Of a stretch of 6,021 nucleotides of DNA, positions 5,937-6,021 are shown piece after piece. The DNA is taken from NCBI GenBank assembly GCA_003529325.1, contig DPVW01000082.1:1-6021 (forward strand), written 5' to 3'. Origin of the DNA: Candidatus Latescibacterota bacterium (GTDB lineage Bacteria; Latescibacterota; UBA2968; UBA8231). Positions within the stretch are counted from its first letter, which is position 1; each line of letters opens with the position of its first letter. The notes under the pieces were generated by a model. That model did not search any database, was not told the origin of the DNA, and saw nothing but the letters and a program-made list of their open reading frames with translations. A program made the position numbers and the translations under genes.

Positions 5937-5956
5937 TAACAGAGAGCTGAGTCTAG
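5923..5956. terminator. Inverted repeat spanning two convergent stop codons, possible bidirectional terminator
   Basis: CTAGTCTCAG (5923-5932) pairs with CTGAGTCTAG (5947-5956) in 9 of 10 positions, with a single T-T mismatch at 5927/5952, across a 14-nt loop. The loop holds the methyltransferase stop (5934-5936), and the stem holds the stop of the presumed minus-strand gene (5953-5955). No clear T-run follows on either strand, so it is not a textbook intrinsic terminator. Its position makes a termination or 3'-end-protecting role plausible. Confidence 0.45.
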
Positions 5957-6021
5957 CCCACGGTGGCGAGCACCTCAAGGTGCGCTCGCACCGCCGCCGC
6001 CGTCCCATCCAGGTGGTAGCC
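5953..6021 (-). CDS. Probable C-terminal end of a convergent minus-strand gene (unidentified)
   Basis: Read on the minus strand from the window edge, 22 codons stay open before a TAG at 5953-5955. They begin GYHLDGTAAAVRAHLEV and end LATVG. In this frame 19 of 22 third positions are G or C, as in the coding genes of the window, and the end of the peptide looks like an amphipathic helix. The plus strand here holds no continuation of the methyltransferase gene, which stops at 5936. The fragment is too short to assign to a family, so no function is proposed. It could be a chance open frame, but its composition and the hairpin over its stop favour a real gene end. Confidence 0.4.
   Translation of the reverse strand, partial: GYHLDGTAAAVRAHLEVLATVG

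Overview
The window is about 6 kb of gene-dense, GC-rich (roughly 60% by eye) bacterial chromosome. It holds seven plus-strand genes plus, at the right edge, what looks like the end of a minus-strand gene. Gaps are short and several genes overlap at stop/start. A Spy/CpxP-like protein with a signal peptide suggests a Gram-negative (diderm) cell. I cannot name the phylum: the ECF sigma / zinc-finger anti-sigma / Spy-like triplet is found in many diderm lineages. I see no IS element, phage gene, tRNA, rRNA, CRISPR array or plasmid function.

Left block (1-3398). It opens inside the C-terminal half of an HI0933/BaiN-type FAD flavoprotein. A tight three-gene run follows: a MocA-like molybdenum-cofactor nucleotidyltransferase, an XdhC/CoxI-family maturation factor and a nitrilase-superfamily amidase close to AmiE/AmiF. 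The first two overlap by 1 nt and the last two by 8 nt, so they are very likely co-transcribed. The first two normally customise and insert the molybdenum cofactor of xanthine-dehydrogenase-type hydroxylases. No hydroxylase subunit lies in the window, so the client enzyme is elsewhere. The amidase may act in the same nitrogen-compound pathway. A perfect TTGACA box with a TAGGCT box 17 nt downstream sits just before the MocA-like gene and predicts a leaderless or nearly leaderless mRNA.

Right block (3492-5936). A short intergenic region separates a second run: ECF sigma factor, membrane-bound zinc-finger anti-sigma factor (4-nt overlap), exported Spy/CpxP-like helical protein (27-nt gap) and a class I SAM-dependent methyltransferase of the METTL21/ETFB-lysine-methyltransferase type (10-nt gap if the GTG start is right). 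The first three have the logic of an envelope-stress or metal-sensing unit, in principle like CnrH/CnrY/CnrX. The periplasmic part of the anti-sigma factor is strikingly acidic and the Spy-like protein is net basic, which hints at direct contact.

Right edge (5923-6021). A 10-bp imperfect inverted repeat contains the methyltransferase stop codon in its loop and, in its stem, the stop of a convergent minus-strand frame open to the window end. It probably marks the boundary between convergent transcription units.

I found no clearly unprecedented system. The points most worth a second look are the acidic anti-sigma / basic Spy-like pair, the MocA-XdhC-amidase cassette without its hydroxylase, the probable leaderless promoter and the stop-spanning hairpin.
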